Positions 1-8,710 of a stretch of 64,000 bases of DNA are shown here, piece by piece. Numbering within the stretch: the stretch's first letter is position 1; every line of letters begins with the position of its first letter. The notes under the pieces were generated by a model. That model saw only the letters and a program-made list of their open reading frames with translations. It ran no database searches and had not been told where the DNA came from. The position numbers were made by a program, and so were the translations under genes. Source of the stretch: Nocardia aurea (GTDB lineage Bacteria; Actinomycetota; Actinomycetes; Mycobacteriales; Mycobacteriaceae). Where the stretch lies: the NCBI RefSeq assembly GCF_003123685.1, contig NZ_QCYJ01000020.1, positions 468,347-532,346 of the forward strand, given 5' to 3'.

Positions 1-7
1 CGGCATC

Positions 8-1648
8 GTGACTTCGGTCGCCGGGCGAATACCCGGCGCCACGCTGGGTAATGTCGATCCCGTGAATGTGTGGTTGGGCCGGAAGTTCCACCGGGTGGGC
101 CGATTCGACAGGGCGGTGAGCCGGGCGGTGGCCGGAATCCCGGTTTCCGCCGTCGACGGCGGCCTGCTGCGCCTGACCCGATCGGCGAACTACAGCCTGC
201 TGTGGACCGGTGTCGCGACCGCGCTCGCGGTCCGGCCGGGCGCAACGCGCAGGGCCGCGTTGCGCGGCATGGTGTCGGTGGGCGGCGCGAGTTTCGTCGT
301 CAACGTGGTGCTCAAGTCACTGGTCGCGCGACGCAGGCCCGCCGCCGAACTGCTGCCGTTGCCACGCAGGCTGATCAACGCCCCGACCTCGTCGTCGTTC
401 CCGTCCGGGCACAGCGCGGCGGCCGCCGCCTTCGCGACCGCGGTCGCGCTGGAGAGTCCGCGCACCGCGCTGGCGGTGGCGCCGCTGGCCGCCACCGTCG
501 CGTACTCACGGGTCCACACGGGGGTGCACTGGAGTTCCGATGTGGTCGTCGGCGCGGCGGTCGGCACCGCGGTCGCCCTCGCCACCAGGCGCTGGTGGCC
601 GGTACGCGAATCCGATGAGGCGCAGGCCCACATCGTCGCCGAGGTGCCGCTCCTCACCGACGGCAAAGGTCTTGTCCTGCTTGTCAATCCGGTCTCCGGT
701 GCGCCGGGCTACGATCCCACCGAGGATGTGAAAGCCGCTCTGCCCGCGGCGACGGTGCTGCGCACCGAGATCGGCCGCGACTGCGTCGACCAGTTGGAGG
801 AGGCGCTCGGCGCGCAGCCGGACAAGGCGCTGGCCGTGGGCGCGGCGGGCGGTGACGGCACCATCGCCGCCGCGGCCACCGTCGCGCTGCGCAACGCCCT
901 GCCGCTGGTGGTGATCCCTACCGGGACGCTGAACCATTTCGCCCGCGATCTGGGCGTCTACGACCTGCTCGAGGTCGTCGACGCGACGGGCGCGGGCGAG
1001 GCCGTCGGCGTCGATATCGCCGGGGTCGAACTGGAGACCGAGGAGGGGACTCGTACCTTCCACTGGATCAACACCGCCAGCCTCGGCGCGTATCCGGATC
1101 TGGTGCGGCGGCGCGAACACTGGCAGGACCGGTGGGGCAAGTGGCCCGCGTTCACCGCGGCGCTCATCGTCACCTTGCGCAGGTCCGAACCGATCCGCGT
1201 ACGCCTGAACGGGCAGTGGCACGACCTGTGGTTCGTCTTCGTCGGCAACAGCGCCTACCACCCGCACGGCGCGGTCCCCGCCTTCCGCTCACGCCTCGAC
1301 GACGGATTGCTCGATGTGCGGTGGCTGCGCGCAGATCTGAAATTCTCCCGCACCCGCGCGGTACTCGCGCTCATGCTCGCCGCGATCGGCCGCAGCAAGG
1401 TCTACAGCGAGAAACAGGTGAACGAGCTGATCGTGCACCTGAATGCCCCCGAATCCGTCGCCGCCGACGGCGAGGTGCTCGGCGAGGCGAGCCGACTGCG
1501 GTTCACCGTAGCGGGCCAGGTCCCGACCTATCGACGTGACGAGGACAACCCACGCTGGGCGACGCGCGCGCGTCCGCATCACCGCAGGCCGCTGGCGCGA
1601 CTCTGGGATTTCCGGCGCGGACGGCCGCAGAACCGGGACCTCGACTAG
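8..1648 (+). CDS. PAP2-family phosphatase fused to diacylglycerol/lipid kinase domain
   Basis: A 546-residue two-domain lipid enzyme. The N-terminal half (about residues 55-200) is a membrane-embedded PAP2 (phosphatidic acid phosphatase type 2) domain: the KSLVARRRP stretch, an FPSGHS motif near residue 133 and SRVHTGVHWSSD near 170 are the three PAP2 signatures. From about residue 220 a YegS/LCB5-type diacylglycerol kinase catalytic domain follows, with the nucleotide-binding LLVNPVSG, the GGDGT loop near 281 and IPTGTLNHFARDLG. The fusion joins a lipid phosphate phosphatase to a lipid kinase, so it probably cycles lipid alcohols and their phosphates at the membrane; substrate unknown. The start is a GTG only 7 bases into the window, so an upstream start cannot be excluded. 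Well-known fusion in actinobacteria. Confidence 0.88.
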   Translation: MTSVAGRIPGATLGNVDPVNVWLGRKFHRVGRFDRAVSRAVAGIPVSAVDGGLLRLTRSANYSLLWTGVATALAVRPGATRRAALRGMVSVGGASFVVNVVLKSLVARRRPAAELLPLPRRLINAPTSSSFPSGHSAAAAAFATAVALESPRTALAVAPLAATVAYSRVHTGVHWSSDVVVGAAVGTAVALATRRWWPVRESDEAQAHIVAEVPLLTDGKGLVLLVNPVSGAPGYDPTEDVKAALPAATVLRTEIGRDCVDQLEEALGAQPDKALAVGAAGGDGTIAAAATVALRNALPLVVIPTGTLNHFARDLGVYDLLEVVDATGAGEAVGVDIAGVELETEEGTRTFHWINTASLGAYPDLVRRREHWQDRWGKWPAFTAALIVTLRRSEPIRVRLNGQWHDLWFVFVGNSAYHPHGAVPAFRSRLDDGLLDVRWLRADLKFSRTRAVLALMLAAIGRSKVYSEKQVNELIVHLNAPESVAADGEVLGEASRLRFTVAGQVPTYRRDEDNPRWATRARPHHRRPLARLWDFRRGRPQNRDLD

Positions 1649-1753
1649 GCGGCGGATCGCCGCCCCGACCTCTCCGCCCTTGCGCGGGCGCTCACATCAT
1701 GATCAGCTATCTTTCAGCTATCGGCAGATTCACCCGACGCGGGGAGTTGCCAG

Positions 1754-2428
1754 ATGTCCAAACGACAGATCCTGATCATCGCGGCGCTGGCCGCCACCAC
1801 GCTGGGCGCGAGGGAGAACGTGGCGGCCGATCTGCCACTGCCCTATTTCGGCACCGCGGGCCAGGTCATCACCGTGGTCGCCGACTCGCCCAGTGCCACG
1901 ACCGCGACGCTGACCGCTTGGCAGCGACGCCCGGACGGCTGGCATACCCAGATCGGCCCGGTCCGGGCCTTCGTCGGTAGCGCCGGGGTCGGACTGACCG
2001 CCGACAACATCCCGCGCACACCCGTCGGGGTGTGGCCGCTGACCGAGGCCTTCGGCATCGAACCCGATCCCGGCACCGCCTTGCCCTACCGGCATGTCGA
2101 CACCTCGGACTGGTGGGTTTCCGACGCACGCGCGCCGCAGTACAACAAGCACGCGCGCTGCTCGGCGGGTGGTTGCCCCTTCGACGAGGCCATCGGCGAG
2201 AACCTGGGCGAGATGGGACCGGTCTACGACTACGCCGTGGTGATGGACTACAACCGCAACCCCGTCGTCCCGGGTCTCGGCTCGGCGTTCTTCCTGCACG
2301 TCACCGACGGAACCCCGACCCTCGGGTGCGTGGCGATCGGCGTGGACGAACTACGCGACATCATGCGATGGCTGGATCCGGCCCAGCGTCCGGTGATCGA
2401 CATCGGGATCGCGCGACGTCTGTGGTGA
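1754..2428 (+). CDS. Secreted L,D-transpeptidase (YkuD)-like protein
   Basis: A 224-residue protein with an N-terminal signal-like segment (MSKR followed by a hydrophobic stretch to about residue 25). The C-terminal half carries a YkuD-like catalytic signature: His182 in FFLHVTDG, then Cys192 in TLGCVAI, the expected His-Cys spacing of an L,D-transpeptidase active site. It lacks the classic SHGC form, so it belongs to the divergent subgroup seen in actinobacteria and may act on peptidoglycan cross-links or another wall substrate outside the membrane. The start is supported by GGGGAG seven bases upstream of the ATG. It follows the PAP2/kinase gene by about 100 bases and stands alone as a transcription unit. 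The enzyme class is likely, the substrate is inferred. Confidence 0.75.
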   Translation: MSKRQILIIAALAATTLGARENVAADLPLPYFGTAGQVITVVADSPSATTATLTAWQRRPDGWHTQIGPVRAFVGSAGVGLTADNIPRTPVGVWPLTEAFGIEPDPGTALPYRHVDTSDWWVSDARAPQYNKHARCSAGGCPFDEAIGENLGEMGPVYDYAVVMDYNRNPVVPGLGSAFFLHVTDGTPTLGCVAIGVDELRDIMRWLDPAQRPVIDIGIARRLW

Positions 2429-2485
2429 GCGGTCCGCGGGCGCATCGGTCCCGCGCAGCGCGTTTCCCGGCGCCCCGCCCCGCTC

Positions 2486-2491
2486 TACACT
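2486..2491 (+). promoter_or_regulatory. -10 element TACACT, predicted leaderless promoter
   Basis: TACACT ends 7 nt before the GTG at 2499 and no Shine-Dalgarno is present, which fits an actinobacterial leaderless promoter. Confidence 0.45.
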
Positions 2492-2498
2492 GAGCGGC

Positions 2499-2843
2499 GT
2501 GCGTTGTCGAAGACTGATCACCCTCTCCCTGTTCGCCCTGCTCGCCGTCTCGGGAGGGTCCGCGTGCACCGTCGAGGGGCCGGGAAGCAGCGCCGACTGT
2601 CATGTCAGCGGGTGCACCGTCACCTTCACCCGCGGTGTGGACGCCAAGGCCAGCGTGCTCGGCATCGACGCGGAACTCGTTGCGGTGAACGGTAATACGG
2701 TCACCTTGAAGATCGCGGGCCAGCAGGTGCTCGTCCCGGTCGGCGAGACACAGCCCGCGCAGGGGCTCGATGTCACCGTGCAGGAGGTCACCGACGAGAA
2801 GGTCGTGATCAAGTTGTCGACGGGTATCACGACCACCGGCTGA
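2499..2843 (+). CDS. Small secreted or lipoprotein-like protein, unknown function
   Basis: A 114-residue protein with a positively charged N terminus, a hydrophobic signal core (LITLSLFALLAVSGG) and a cysteine directly after it (GSAC at residues 20-23), which suggests a lipoprotein although the lipobox position -3 is not the usual Leu. The mature part has two further cysteines (CHVSGC) and a beta-rich, Val/Thr-rich sequence. I do not recognise a family. The GTG start lies 7 nt after a -10 hexamer. Its stop codon touches the stop of the convergent permease gene at 2844 with no gap, so the two transcription units probably share overlapping 3' ends. Confidence 0.6.
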   Translation: MRCRRLITLSLFALLAVSGGSACTVEGPGSSADCHVSGCTVTFTRGVDAKASVLGIDAELVAVNGNTVTLKIAGQQVLVPVGETQPAQGLDVTVQEVTDEKVVIKLSTGITTTG

Positions 2844-4037
2844 TCAACGCGCGGGTGTGTCGTCTCCGCCCGCGTCGGCGCTCTTGTCGGACAGCGCTTC
2901 CCGCGCGGTGTGGTCGATGCGCGGATCGTCGGGCACGTCGTAACGACGGATGTAGAGACTGAGGAACGCCTGCACGGTGGCCGTCGCCGGAATCGCGAGC
3001 AACGCGCCGACCGCGCCCAACAGCGCGCCGCCGCCGAGTACCGCGAGCAGCGCGACCGCCGGGTTGACGTCCACCGTGCGGGCGGTCAGGCGCGGTTGCA
3101 GGATGTAGTCCTGGAACAGCTGGTAGACCACGACGAAGATCAAGATCCACACCGCGTCGATCGGGGATACGGTGAGCGCGACCAGCACCGGCAGGATTCC
3201 GGCGATATAGGTGCCGACGGTGGGGACGAACGAGGCGATCACCCCGAACCAGATGCCGAGCGCGACGGCGTCGGGAATACCGAGTATCGCCAGGAAGACC
3301 CCGTGCGCGATCGCCGAGATCGCGGCGAGCAGCGCGCGGCTGTACAGGTAGCCACCGGTCTTCTCGATGGCCAGATCCCATGCGCGCAGCACCGCGTCGT
3401 GACGACGTGGCGGCAGCAGCGAACAGATCGAGCGACGCATCCGGGGACCGTAGGCGGTCAGGTAGATGCTGAACAGCGCGATCATCAGGAACCGGACGAG
3501 TCCCCCGAGAATCGTATTGGACAGTCCCCAGGCGTTGTTCGCCGCGCGTTCGGCATAGGCGCTGATGACATCGGAATCCTTCAGCAGCCGCTCCCGCAAT
3601 TGGGTCACGGTGAAATCCTGATCGAAGGTCCTGTTGATCCAATCGACCGATTCGTTGAGCAACCGCGGCGTCTCCCCGACCACATTGTCGACGGTCTCCA
3701 CGAGCAGGATGCCCAACGCGGCGCTGAATCCCACCAGGCAGGCGAACAGCACCACGAAAACCAGTCCGGTCGCGAGACCGCGCGGCATGCCACGCGCCGC
3801 CAGAGCGTCCACGGCGGGTTCCATCGCCAGCGAGACGAAGAAGGCGACGAGCAGGACGACGAACAACCCCAGCAGCCGGTGCACGGCCCACGTACCGAGT
3901 TCGTAGACCCCGAGCAGTACGAAGGCCAGCACCATCGCCTTCGGCAACCAGGGCGGCATCCGACGCGCTCGATCCGCCGTCCGGGACGCGGACGGGCTCA
4001 CGACGACGGATTCCTCGTCGGCAGGCGGATCGACCAC
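2844..4037 (-). CDS. AI-2E family transporter (PerM/UPF0118 permease)
   Basis: A 397-residue integral membrane protein of the AI-2E exporter/PerM superfamily. After a charged cytoplasmic N terminus (residues 1-30) there are paired N-terminal helices (about 30-90), a large extracytoplasmic-type amphipathic segment containing NRTFDQDF (about 120-190), and a C-terminal bundle with the characteristic GIWFGVIASFVPTVGTYIAG and YQLFQDYILQPRL stretches. Members export small molecules or are linked to Na+(Li+)/H+ antiport; the substrate here cannot be told. The start used is a GTG; the sequence GACACT lies 7 nt upstream, so leaderless initiation is possible. It is a monocistronic unit between the small secreted gene and the exonuclease/TerD fusion. 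Confidence 0.88.
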   Translation of the reverse strand: MVDPPADEESVVVSPSASRTADRARRMPPWLPKAMVLAFVLLGVYELGTWAVHRLLGLFVVLLVAFFVSLAMEPAVDALAARGMPRGLATGLVFVVLFACLVGFSAALGILLVETVDNVVGETPRLLNESVDWINRTFDQDFTVTQLRERLLKDSDVISAYAERAANNAWGLSNTILGGLVRFLMIALFSIYLTAYGPRMRRSICSLLPPRRHDAVLRAWDLAIEKTGGYLYSRALLAAISAIAHGVFLAILGIPDAVALGIWFGVIASFVPTVGTYIAGILPVLVALTVSPIDAVWILIFVVVYQLFQDYILQPRLTARTVDVNPAVALLAVLGGGALLGAVGALLAIPATATVQAFLSLYIRRYDVPDDPRIDHTAREALSDKSADAGGDDTPAR

Positions 4038-4117
4038 GCAGCCCAGTGTCGTCCAGTGACCTGCGAATTCCCGGTTACGACTCGCACCGGAGCGCTATCG
4101 CGGGCCTACGCCCGCGG

Positions 4118-5953
4118 TCACCCCGCCACGTCGACGCCGTACCCGCGGGCCAGCGCCGCCAAGCCGTCGGTGTAGCCCTGTCCGAATGCGCGCAGTCGCC
4201 AGTTGTCACCTCGCACGTAGATCTCCGCGAGCAGCAGCGTGCGTTCCTCGGTGGCCGCGTCGAGGGTCGCCCGTGCCACCGTGCCGACGTCGGGACCGGG
4301 GGCGAACTCGATCTCGACCGCACCGATATCGCCGAAGGTGACCCCGGCACCGTCGAGCGCGGCGGCGAAAACAACCCGCACACAATGGTCGGGCAGGCGA
4401 TCCAGCGACACGTCGACGGATTGTTCGCTCGGCCCATCAGCGTTGAGCCGGATGCCCACGGTCTCGGGTTGGTTGTAGAAGACGAAATCATCGTCGCCCG
4501 AAACCTTTTCGTCGCCGTCGAGCAGAAAAGCGACGACATCCACCTCCCAGTTCCGGCCCTGGACCCACGACGCGCGCACCGTCCAGGTGTCACCGTGCAC
4601 GGCTGTCGGAAGATCCATCACATGTCCGGGGCCGAGTACCGTCGGCGGAGTCGGATCGGACACGGCGAACGGTCGCGGCGGTTCGACCGGCGTTGCGACA
4701 CAGGGCTCTCCATCCTGTCCGCGCGATGGCGAGGATTCCGGCAGGGGTGGAGCCGAAGCGAGCGCGAGCAGTTCGGGGCCGTGCACAGGCAGACCGAGTT
4801 CGACAGCCTTCGCCAGCCGGTGGTCGGATTCCGCACCGGGCAAGGTCAGCACATCGGTGACCCGTGCGGACATATTCACCGCGGCCGAGCCGCCCAGCTC
4901 GCCGATGCGCGCGCGAATCGCCGCCGCCTGCGCATGAGATCCGCCCAGGACCAGGAAACGGCGTCCCGATAACGGCGGGTCCGCTCGATTCTCCCGGCCG
5001 CGCTGTGCGGCCGCGGCCGGATCGTCCGTGCGGCGACCGGGCCGGACCTTCTCCAGCAGCGTGCGGAACTGTCGTTCGGTCAGCACCGGCGTCGCGTACT
5101 CGACGGCTCGGCGCGCCTTGCCGGTCCCGGAACGTGGCGTGTTCGTGACGAGCGCGCTCGTCAGTTTGCTGACCGCACCGGTGACGTCGAGTCCCGCGGC
5201 TTCCGCCTCGGCGACGAGGATCTCGCGGTCGACGCTCGTCTCACCGGTGAACGCGATCTTCATGCCCTGCACCAGAGGTTCACCGGCACCCAGCCGACCC
5301 GGATAGGTGTAGAGGCAGGGCTGTTTCGGCCCGGTGCGCGATGACCCGCGGTTCCAGGTTTCCCGGTAGTTCTCCTTGGGCGGGCAGGCCAACATGGGTG
5401 GCGCGACACCCAATCGCGCGGCATCGGCCACCAGTGCGCGCAGCACACCCGCCAGCACGCGGGTGTCGTCGAGGGCGTCGTGCGCCCGGGTCTGCGCGAT
5501 GCCGTAATAGGACGCGAGTGTCGCGAGTTTGCAGTCCGGGACGGGCAGACAGACTCGCCGTGCCAGCGCCAGAGTGCACAGCCGGCGACTCACCGGCAGT
5601 ACATCACCCGTGAGGTCGAATTCCCTGGCGAGGAATCCGTAGTCGAACCGGGCATTGTGCGCGACCATCACCCGGCCGGTGAGCAGTTCCGAGAGTTCTT
5701 CACGCACTTCGGCGAACGCGGGCGCGCCGCGCAACACCTCGCGGGTGAGCCCGTGTATGTGCACCGGCCCCGGATCGCATCCGGGATCGAGCAGGGTGTG
5801 GAATTCGCGGGTCACCCGTCCCGCGGTGTCGAGGGTCAGCGCCGCGACCGAGAGGACGCGGTGCTGCGCGGCCCGCAATCCGCTGGTCTCCACATCGACC
5901 ACGGTGAAAGACCCGAATCCCGCGTCGAGGGACACCTCACCAACATTCGCCAT
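4118..5953 (-). CDS. DEDDh exonuclease - BRCT - BRCT - TerD fusion protein
   Basis: A 611-residue fusion. Residues 1-170 form a DnaQ/epsilon-like DEDDh 3'-5' exonuclease: VDVETSG (Exo I), HNARFDYGFL (Exo II) and HDALDDTRV (Exo III with the catalytic His). About residues 230-320 and 340-410 look like two BRCT folds (KIAFTGET with the GKARRA segment, then RRFLVLGG). The last 180 residues are a TerD domain: the FLLDGDEKVSGDDDFVFYNQ stretch is the Ca2+-binding signature and LLLAEIYVRGDNWRLRAFGQGY its C-terminal hallmark. Comparative work on Ter stress systems links TerD to nucleic-acid processing; this protein carries both in one chain, so a DNA-damage or chemical-stress role is inferred. The ATG at 5953 was chosen because exonuclease homology starts there; upstream in-frame ATGs exist. 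Confidence 0.82.
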   Translation of the reverse strand: MANVGEVSLDAGFGSFTVVDVETSGLRAAQHRVLSVAALTLDTAGRVTREFHTLLDPGCDPGPVHIHGLTREVLRGAPAFAEVREELSELLTGRVMVAHNARFDYGFLAREFDLTGDVLPVSRRLCTLALARRVCLPVPDCKLATLASYYGIAQTRAHDALDDTRVLAGVLRALVADAARLGVAPPMLACPPKENYRETWNRGSSRTGPKQPCLYTYPGRLGAGEPLVQGMKIAFTGETSVDREILVAEAEAAGLDVTGAVSKLTSALVTNTPRSGTGKARRAVEYATPVLTERQFRTLLEKVRPGRRTDDPAAAAQRGRENRADPPLSGRRFLVLGGSHAQAAAIRARIGELGGSAAVNMSARVTDVLTLPGAESDHRLAKAVELGLPVHGPELLALASAPPLPESSPSRGQDGEPCVATPVEPPRPFAVSDPTPPTVLGPGHVMDLPTAVHGDTWTVRASWVQGRNWEVDVVAFLLDGDEKVSGDDDFVFYNQPETVGIRLNADGPSEQSVDVSLDRLPDHCVRVVFAAALDGAGVTFGDIGAVEIEFAPGPDVGTVARATLDAATEERTLLLAEIYVRGDNWRLRAFGQGYTDGLAALARGYGVDVAG

Positions 5954-6025
5954 CGGCTGCATGAGCATCGCATCGCGCGGGCACCGGAAAATGTTGCACC
6001 GCACGGTGTGTCACTCGGCCGAAGG

Positions 6026-7201
6026 TCAATCCTGGATCGCGAGTGCCTGTCTGATCGTCAGCCTGCCCTGGGTCTGCATGAGTGAACGGCGGTAGATCTT
6101 CTCCGCGACGACGACGATGCCGTAGGCCGTGACGGCCATCAGGGTCAAGGCCACCAGCGGTTCCCACCACGCGGCGGTGCCGTCGGCGAGTCTGCTCGGC
6201 ATGGCGACGATCGACACGACCGGGACGTAGGAGGCGATCACTCGGCCGGTGCCGGTGAGGAATATGCCCGCGAACAGCACGATCATGATCAGGATCGACA
6301 GCGGTGTCGCGGTGGAGTTGAGGTCCTCGCCGCGCGTCGCGAGTGATCCGGCGACGGCCCACATTCCGGCCAGCGCCAGGAATCCGACGACGAAGAAGAC
6401 GATGAACCAGCCCGCGGCGCCGCCGATCCGGCCGACCTGGTCGGCGCGTCCGGTGGCGGCGAGGCCGACGAGTCCCGCGCCGACGAACAGCGTCAGTTGC
6501 GCGAACGCCATCGCGGTATTGCCCGCGACCTTGCCGATGAGCAACTGCCGCAGCGGAATCGCGCTGGCGAGGATCTCGACGATGCGATTCTGCTTCTCCT
6601 CGATGACGCTCTGCGCGATCGACATGCCGAACAGCACCGACGCCATGTAGAACAGCAGGGCGAAGACGAACGCCACGATGCGCGCCAGCGCCGGGTCGAC
6701 CACGCTCTCGTCCAGCAGTTCGTAGGTCACTCCGCCGCCGCGGCCGAGTTGTTCGAGAGAGGTGCCGGAGGCCTCGGCATTGCGCTGCAACGCGATCTGC
6801 TGCGCGGCCGCGCCGAGATAGGTGGCGGCGTTGTCGTCCTCGGCGGATTTCCCGATGAGCCGCCAGCCCGAATCCGACGGCACCAGCCCGACGTCGACCT
6901 CCTCGTCGCGTACCTGTTGTTCTGCCTCGGCGATATCGGCGACCGGGCGGGCGGCGAAGTCGACGTTCTTGTCGGCGCGGTCGGCGAGCGTGTCGGCGGT
7001 GCGCAGCACCTGCTCGATGTCGGCGCCGACCACCGCGACCTCGATCGTGTCGGTACGTCCGGTCACCAGGGTGCTGATCACCAGCGAGGCGACGATCGCG
7101 GCGATCGTGACGAGCGTGGAGATCAGGAAATTCCGATCGCGCAGTTTCACCGCGATCTCACGCGCGGCGACGATCCGCCACACTCCGCGCGGGGCGCTCA
7201 C
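6026..7201 (-). CDS. ABC transporter permease (NatB/ABC-2 type)
   Basis: A 391-residue ABC-2 permease with the NatB topology: one helix near residue 25, a large extracytoplasmic domain (about 45-175) and a C-terminal block of five to six helices (about 180-375), including the AQSVIEEKQNRIVEILASAI re-entrant segment typical of Na+ exporter and lipid/antibiotic exporter permeases. The GTG start overlaps the stop codon of the upstream ATPase gene (GTGA), so the two are translationally coupled and form one exporter. The substrate is unknown; NatAB relatives export Na+ or amphiphiles. Confidence 0.88.
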   Translation of the reverse strand: MSAPRGVWRIVAAREIAVKLRDRNFLISTLVTIAAIVASLVISTLVTGRTDTIEVAVVGADIEQVLRTADTLADRADKNVDFAARPVADIAEAEQQVRDEEVDVGLVPSDSGWRLIGKSAEDDNAATYLGAAAQQIALQRNAEASGTSLEQLGRGGGVTYELLDESVVDPALARIVAFVFALLFYMASVLFGMSIAQSVIEEKQNRIVEILASAIPLRQLLIGKVAGNTAMAFAQLTLFVGAGLVGLAATGRADQVGRIGGAAGWFIVFFVVGFLALAGMWAVAGSLATRGEDLNSTATPLSILIMIVLFAGIFLTGTGRVIASYVPVVSIVAMPSRLADGTAAWWEPLVALTLMAVTAYGIVVVAEKIYRRSLMQTQGRLTIRQALAIQD

Positions 7202-8076
7202 GCTGTCACCTCGCGGTAGATATCGGAAACCGATTGGCGCACCTCCGCCAGTTCGCGCACCGAACCGCGGGCGAGCGCCGCGGTGAGCAGATCGTCGGTA
7301 CTCGCGCCGGTCAGTTCGAGCAGCGCGGTCGCACCGTCGACCTCGAGTACCCGCACCCCGGCGAAATCCGCCAGCCAGCCCGCGTCACCGCCGAGCGCGA
7401 GCCGATACCGCGTCGTGCCACGCGCGCGCAGATCCGCTACCGAACCCCGCCCGACCACCCGACCGGAGGCGAGAATCACCAGCTGATCGCACAGCCGCTC
7501 GACCAGATCGAGCTGATGCGACGAGAACAGCACCGGAACTCCCAGCCGCGCATAATCTCTCAGCAGTTCGGCCATGGCGTCGACGGCGCCGGGATCGAGA
7601 CCGGAGAAGGGTTCGTCCAGGATCAGCAGGCTCGGCTCGGCCATGACGGCGGCGGCGATCTGCACGCGTTGCTGATTGCCCAGCGACAGGGATTCGAGTT
7701 TGTCCCCGCCCCGGTCGCCGAGGTCGAAACGTCGCAGCAGCTCGTCGGCCCGTCGTCCGGCATCGTCGGCGCGGACGCCGCGCAACCGGGCCAGATACAC
7801 CAGTTGGTCGCGGACGGGCTGTTTCGGATACAGACCGCGTTCCTCCGGCATGTAGCCGAACGAGCGACGATCGTCGACGGTCACCGGCCGTCCCTGCCAG
7901 CGCACCTCACCCCCGTGGGTGGCGAGTACGCCCATGATCATCCGCATGGTGGTCGTCTTGCCCGCTCCGTTGCCTCCGACGAATCCGGTGAGCGCTCCCC
8001 CCGGCACCTCGAACGACACGTCATCGACGGCCACCTGCTCGCCGAACCGGCGAACCAGGTTCGCGACTTCCAGCAT
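7198..8076 (-). CDS. ABC transporter ATP-binding protein (NatA-like)
   Basis: A 292-residue nucleotide-binding subunit for the permease encoded immediately downstream. It shows Walker A GGNGAGKTTT, the signature LSLGNQQR, Walker B LLILDEPFSGLDP and the switch His in SSHQ. The DUF4162-type C-terminal extension (last 80 residues) is typical of the ABC-2 drug/Na+ exporter class. The ATG at 8076 is preceded by GGGGA at a good distance and begins MLEVANLVRRFG, exactly where the family starts; an earlier in-frame start would add an Arg-rich, unconserved stretch. It is divergent from the antiporter pair at 8221. Confidence 0.9.
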   Translation of the reverse strand: MLEVANLVRRFGEQVAVDDVSFEVPGGALTGFVGGNGAGKTTTMRMIMGVLATHGGEVRWQGRPVTVDDRRSFGYMPEERGLYPKQPVRDQLVYLARLRGVRADDAGRRADELLRRFDLGDRGGDKLESLSLGNQQRVQIAAAVMAEPSLLILDEPFSGLDPGAVDAMAELLRDYARLGVPVLFSSHQLDLVERLCDQLVILASGRVVGRGSVADLRARGTTRYRLALGGDAGWLADFAGVRVLEVDGATALLELTGASTDDLLTAALARGSVRELAEVRQSVSDIYREVTA

Positions 8077-8176
8077 CGAGTCCCCTATCCGCGTCGATAC
8101 ACTCCACCCTACCGAGCGTCGGCGTCGTCGCGGCCCCGCTGCCACGGGTCCCGCACCGGCGACGCGTCAAGAAAGT

Positions 8177-8194
8177 AAGGTAAAGTAAAGGTAA
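8177..8194. repeat. Direct repeat AAGGTAA x2, 11-bp period, upstream of the antiporter pair
   Basis: AAGGTAA occurs at 8177-8183 and 8188-8194, one per 11 bp, in an A-rich patch of the divergent intergenic region. Same-face spacing suggests binding of a dimeric regulator; which one is unknown. Confidence 0.35.
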
Positions 8195-8220
8195 TGTGGA
8201 GTTAAGCGTTAGGGCGTGGG

Positions 8221-8703
8221 GTGAACGTTGAAGTGACACCGCTGCCGGGAATCGGTGTGCGTAAAGACTTTTCATTGAAGGGCGTTCGTCGCCGGGTCGG
8301 GGTGGTCGACCACAAGGACGGCACCATGGATCTGATCTTCACCACCGAAGCGGATCCGGATACGACGGTGCAGATCCCGCTGTCGGGCAACGAGGCCAGG
8401 GTGCTCGCCAATCTGCTCGGCGCACCCCAGCTGGTCGCCCAGCTCCGCGAGGAACACCGGGATATCGAAGGCGTGAACACCAGGACCCTTCCGGTCCTAC
8501 AGGGCTCGCCCTACGACGGCCGCACGCTCGGCGAGACCGAGATGCGGACCAGGACCAGCGTCTCCATCGTCGCGGTGATGCGCGCCGGTCAGGTACACCC
8601 CTCCCCCGGACCCGATTTCGTGTTCACCGCCGGTGATCTGCTGATCGCCGTCGGCACCGCGTCGGGTCTGGACGCCGCCGCCGAACTCCTCGCGGACGGC
8701 TGA
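8221..8703 (+). CDS. TrkA-C domain regulatory subunit of cation:proton antiporter (KhtT-like)
   Basis: A 160-residue cytoplasmic protein whose second half (about residues 85-158) is a TrkA-C/RCK-C ligand-binding domain, ending in the family-typical PGPDFVFTAGDLLIAVGTASGL. The N-terminal 75 residues match the DUF-type N domain of KhtT proteins. KhtT binds nucleotides and gates the KhtU K+(NH4+)/H+ antiporter in Bacillus; Mtb Rv3237c is, from memory, the mycobacterial equivalent. It ends 7 bases before the antiporter gene, so the two form one operon. The GTG start at 8221 lacks a clear Shine-Dalgarno. Confidence 0.85.
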   Translation: MNVEVTPLPGIGVRKDFSLKGVRRRVGVVDHKDGTMDLIFTTEADPDTTVQIPLSGNEARVLANLLGAPQLVAQLREEHRDIEGVNTRTLPVLQGSPYDGRTLGETEMRTRTSVSIVAVMRAGQVHPSPGPDFVFTAGDLLIAVGTASGLDAAAELLADG

Positions 8704-8710
8704 GCCGCCG

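Noticed and set aside
8177..8195. Possible IdeR/iron box in the KhtTU promoter
   Set aside because: TAAGGTAA-type match is only partial and not dyad-symmetric; better described as a direct repeat.
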